8,008 nt of DNA from an uncultured Gammaproteobacteria bacterium. Its GTDB lineage: Bacteria > Pseudomonadota > Gammaproteobacteria > Arenicellales > UBA868. The DNA lies in assembly GCA_913051905.1 (NCBI GenBank), contig CAJXBY010000120.1:1-8008 (forward strand). The letters run 5' to 3'. Below are positions 6,502 to 8,008 of the stretch, one piece after another. Each line of letters starts with the position of its first letter. The stretch's first letter is position 1. The notes under the pieces are model-generated. The model saw nothing but the letters and a program-made list of their open reading frames with translations, did not search any database and was not told the DNA's origin. Both the position numbers and the translations under genes were made by a program.

Positions 6502-8008
6502 ATGGCAGACGTGAGAACCCCTAAACGGAAATCCGCAACGATACGTCTTCGAGAGGCGGAGCTCTTGCTCAAGGTCTCAACGCTTTGTGCTTCCCTGGAC
6601 TCACTAGATGAAGTGCTTAAAACACTGGTGGACATCACCTCGCAGGAAATCGGCTGCCAGCGGGCAACGCTTTTTCTCAACGACCCGCTGACCGGGGAAC
6701 TCTACTCCCGTGTCGCCCAGGGTTCTTTGCAGCGCGAAATCAGAATCCTCAACACCGTGGGCATAGCCGGACACGTTTTCACAGAAGGCGAAGGCCTGAT
6801 CGTGGCCGATGCCTATGCGGATCCCCGCTTCAACAAGGAAATCGATCAGCAGACCGGTTTCAAGACGAAAAACATTCTCTGCGCACCGGTCCGAACAGCC
6901 AAGGGGCAGATCATCGGCGCCATGCAGTCCCTTAACAAGATCGAGGGAGAGTTCAGAGAAGACGATCTGCGCCTCCTGGAACAGATCACGCTACAGGCCT
7001 CCATCGCTCTGGAGAGCAACATCTTCTCGGAACGCATGGCTGAAAAAAGACAACAGGAAATGGAATTTCTCAGCCTGGTTGCCGATGTTACCGCGGAATT
7101 GGATCTTGGGACTTTGCTGCAGCGCGTCATGGCAGAAGCGACCCGCATGCTGAATGCGGAACGCTCTACGCTGTTTCTCAATGATGAGAAGACCGGCGAG
7201 CTCTTCTCCAGGATCGCTCAGGGTGAATCGGTTGGTGAGATCCGTCTACCCAACCATCTGGGAATCGCCGGCACCGTTTTTACTTCCGGCAAGAGCGTCA
7301 ACATTCCACACGCCTATGCGGACCTCCGTTTCAACCCATCATTTGACAAGCAGACCGGATTTTTCACCCGTTCGATACTCTGTGTACCGATTCACAACAA
7401 AGACGGGAAAGTCATCGGAGTCACACAGACCCTGAACAAACATGGCGGGCCCTTCACGGACGAAGATGAATCCCGCTTAAAGGCCTTCACCGCCCAGGTC
7501 GCCATCGCGCTCGAGAACGCGAAGTTGTTCGACGATGTACAGCAGATGAAGGATTACAACGACGCCGTTCTGGAGAGCATGACCAACGGAGTACTGACGG
7601 TCGACGACGAAGGAACCATCGTCACCTGTAACAAGGCCGGCTTACAGATACTTCGCACTGACGCATCAACCATCGTCGGTGCCAAAACCGAAGAGTTCTT
7701 CTCCGGTGACAACCAACTCGTCAGTGAACGATTTAATTTCGTTCGTGAAACACAGCAGACCGATATTCTGATGGATGCTGCACTGGTGTTCGGTGAAGAA
7801 GCCGTATCAGCGAATCTCACGGTCATGCCTCTGCTCGGCTCCGGAGACGATGGTGAAAAACTGGGATTGATGCTGATGATAGAAGACATCAGCGGTGAGA
7901 AGCGCATGAAGTCAACGATGTCCCGCTATATGGACCCAGCGATCGCCGATCAGCTGCTCGCCGGTGGTGGTGGTGAAGACATCCTCGGGGGCAGCAGCGC
8001 GGTTGCCA
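6502..8008 (+). CDS. GAF-GAF-PAS sensor protein, probable class III adenylate/guanylate cyclase, 3' end outside window
   Basis: The frame is open from ATG 6502 to the right edge (502 residues visible). Residues 21-172 form GAF-1 and 190-340 GAF-2; both contain GIAG-VFT, AYAD-RFN, QTGF and ILC-P, the pattern of phosphodiesterase/cyclase GAF domains. GAF-2 has the full NKxnFx3DE motif (N312, K313, F318, D322, E323); GAF-1 keeps N145, K146, F151 and D155 but has Leu for the last Glu. A PAS domain follows (about 354-465). Residues 474-487 (SRYMDPAIADQLLA) match the segment that usually leads into a class III cyclase domain. The same order is known from cyanobacterial CyaB1/CyaB2, where GAF-B binds cAMP. 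The catalytic domain is not visible, so cyclase activity and cAMP versus cGMP choice are inferred. It is cytoplasmic, with no membrane helix seen. A weak AGG lies near the start, and the gene is probably cotranscribed with the coiled-coil gene 19 nt upstream. Confidence 0.87.
   Translation, partial: MADVRTPKRKSATIRLREAELLLKVSTLCASLDSLDEVLKTLVDITSQEIGCQRATLFLNDPLTGELYSRVAQGSLQREIRILNTVGIAGHVFTEGEGLIVADAYADPRFNKEIDQQTGFKTKNILCAPVRTAKGQIIGAMQSLNKIEGEFREDDLRLLEQITLQASIALESNIFSERMAEKRQQEMEFLSLVADVTAELDLGTLLQRVMAEATRMLNAERSTLFLNDEKTGELFSRIAQGESVGEIRLPNHLGIAGTVFTSGKSVNIPHAYADLRFNPSFDKQTGFFTRSILCVPIHNKDGKVIGVTQTLNKHGGPFTDEDESRLKAFTAQVAIALENAKLFDDVQQMKDYNDAVLESMTNGVLTVDDEGTIVTCNKAGLQILRTDASTIVGAKTEEFFSGDNQLVSERFNFVRETQQTDILMDAALVFGEEAVSANLTVMPLLGSGDDGEKLGLMLMIEDISGEKRMKSTMSRYMDPAIADQLLAGGGGEDILGGSSAVA

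Noticed and set aside
6846..7181. Minus-strand open frame of 111 codons.
   Set aside because: It lies antisense within the GAF domains of the cyclase gene, whose own frame is clear.

Overview
The window looks like chromosomal DNA of a Gram-negative bacterium, probably a member of the Pseudomonadota. The basis is a moderately GC-rich composition, clear Shine-Dalgarno sites of the AGGAGG type, a periplasmic binding protein with a Sec signal peptide, and a complete Liv-type ABC importer set. The sequence alone does not fix genus or class. No RNA gene, insertion sequence, CRISPR array or phage gene is visible.

Layout. (1) 1-437, plus strand: the 3' part of a classical short-chain dehydrogenase, cut by the left edge. 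(2) 465-5171, minus strand: a five-gene high-affinity importer of the branched-chain amino acid (HAAT) family, read from right to left as livG, livF, substrate-binding protein, livH, livM. The two ATPase genes come first and the permeases last. A strong hairpin lies between the binding-protein gene and livH, and livH/livM overlap by 4 nt. (3) 5417-5746, minus strand: a small GYD-domain protein with its own strong ribosome binding site, 245 nt upstream of livG. (4) 5901-8008, plus strand: a divergent two-gene unit. Its first gene encodes a 193-residue protein made almost wholly of a 36-residue coiled-coil repeat. Its second, 19 nt further on, is a long gene cut by the right edge, with the order GAF-GAF-PAS followed by the start of what is very probably a class III adenylate/guanylate cyclase catalytic domain.

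How the genes work together. The Liv set should import an amino acid or amide-like solute: the binding protein captures it in the periplasm, LivH and LivM form the channel, and LivG and LivF hydrolyse ATP. The solute cannot be named, and the ligand-contact loops of the binding protein look unlike LivJ. The SDR converges on livM and may not be functionally linked. The divergent unit looks like a cyclic-nucleotide signalling module. Its sensor order matches the cyanobacterial CyaB1/CyaB2 cyclases, in which a GAF domain binds cAMP. The adjacent repeat protein is the least explained item and the best candidate for something undescribed: a dedicated helical partner or scaffold of the cyclase.
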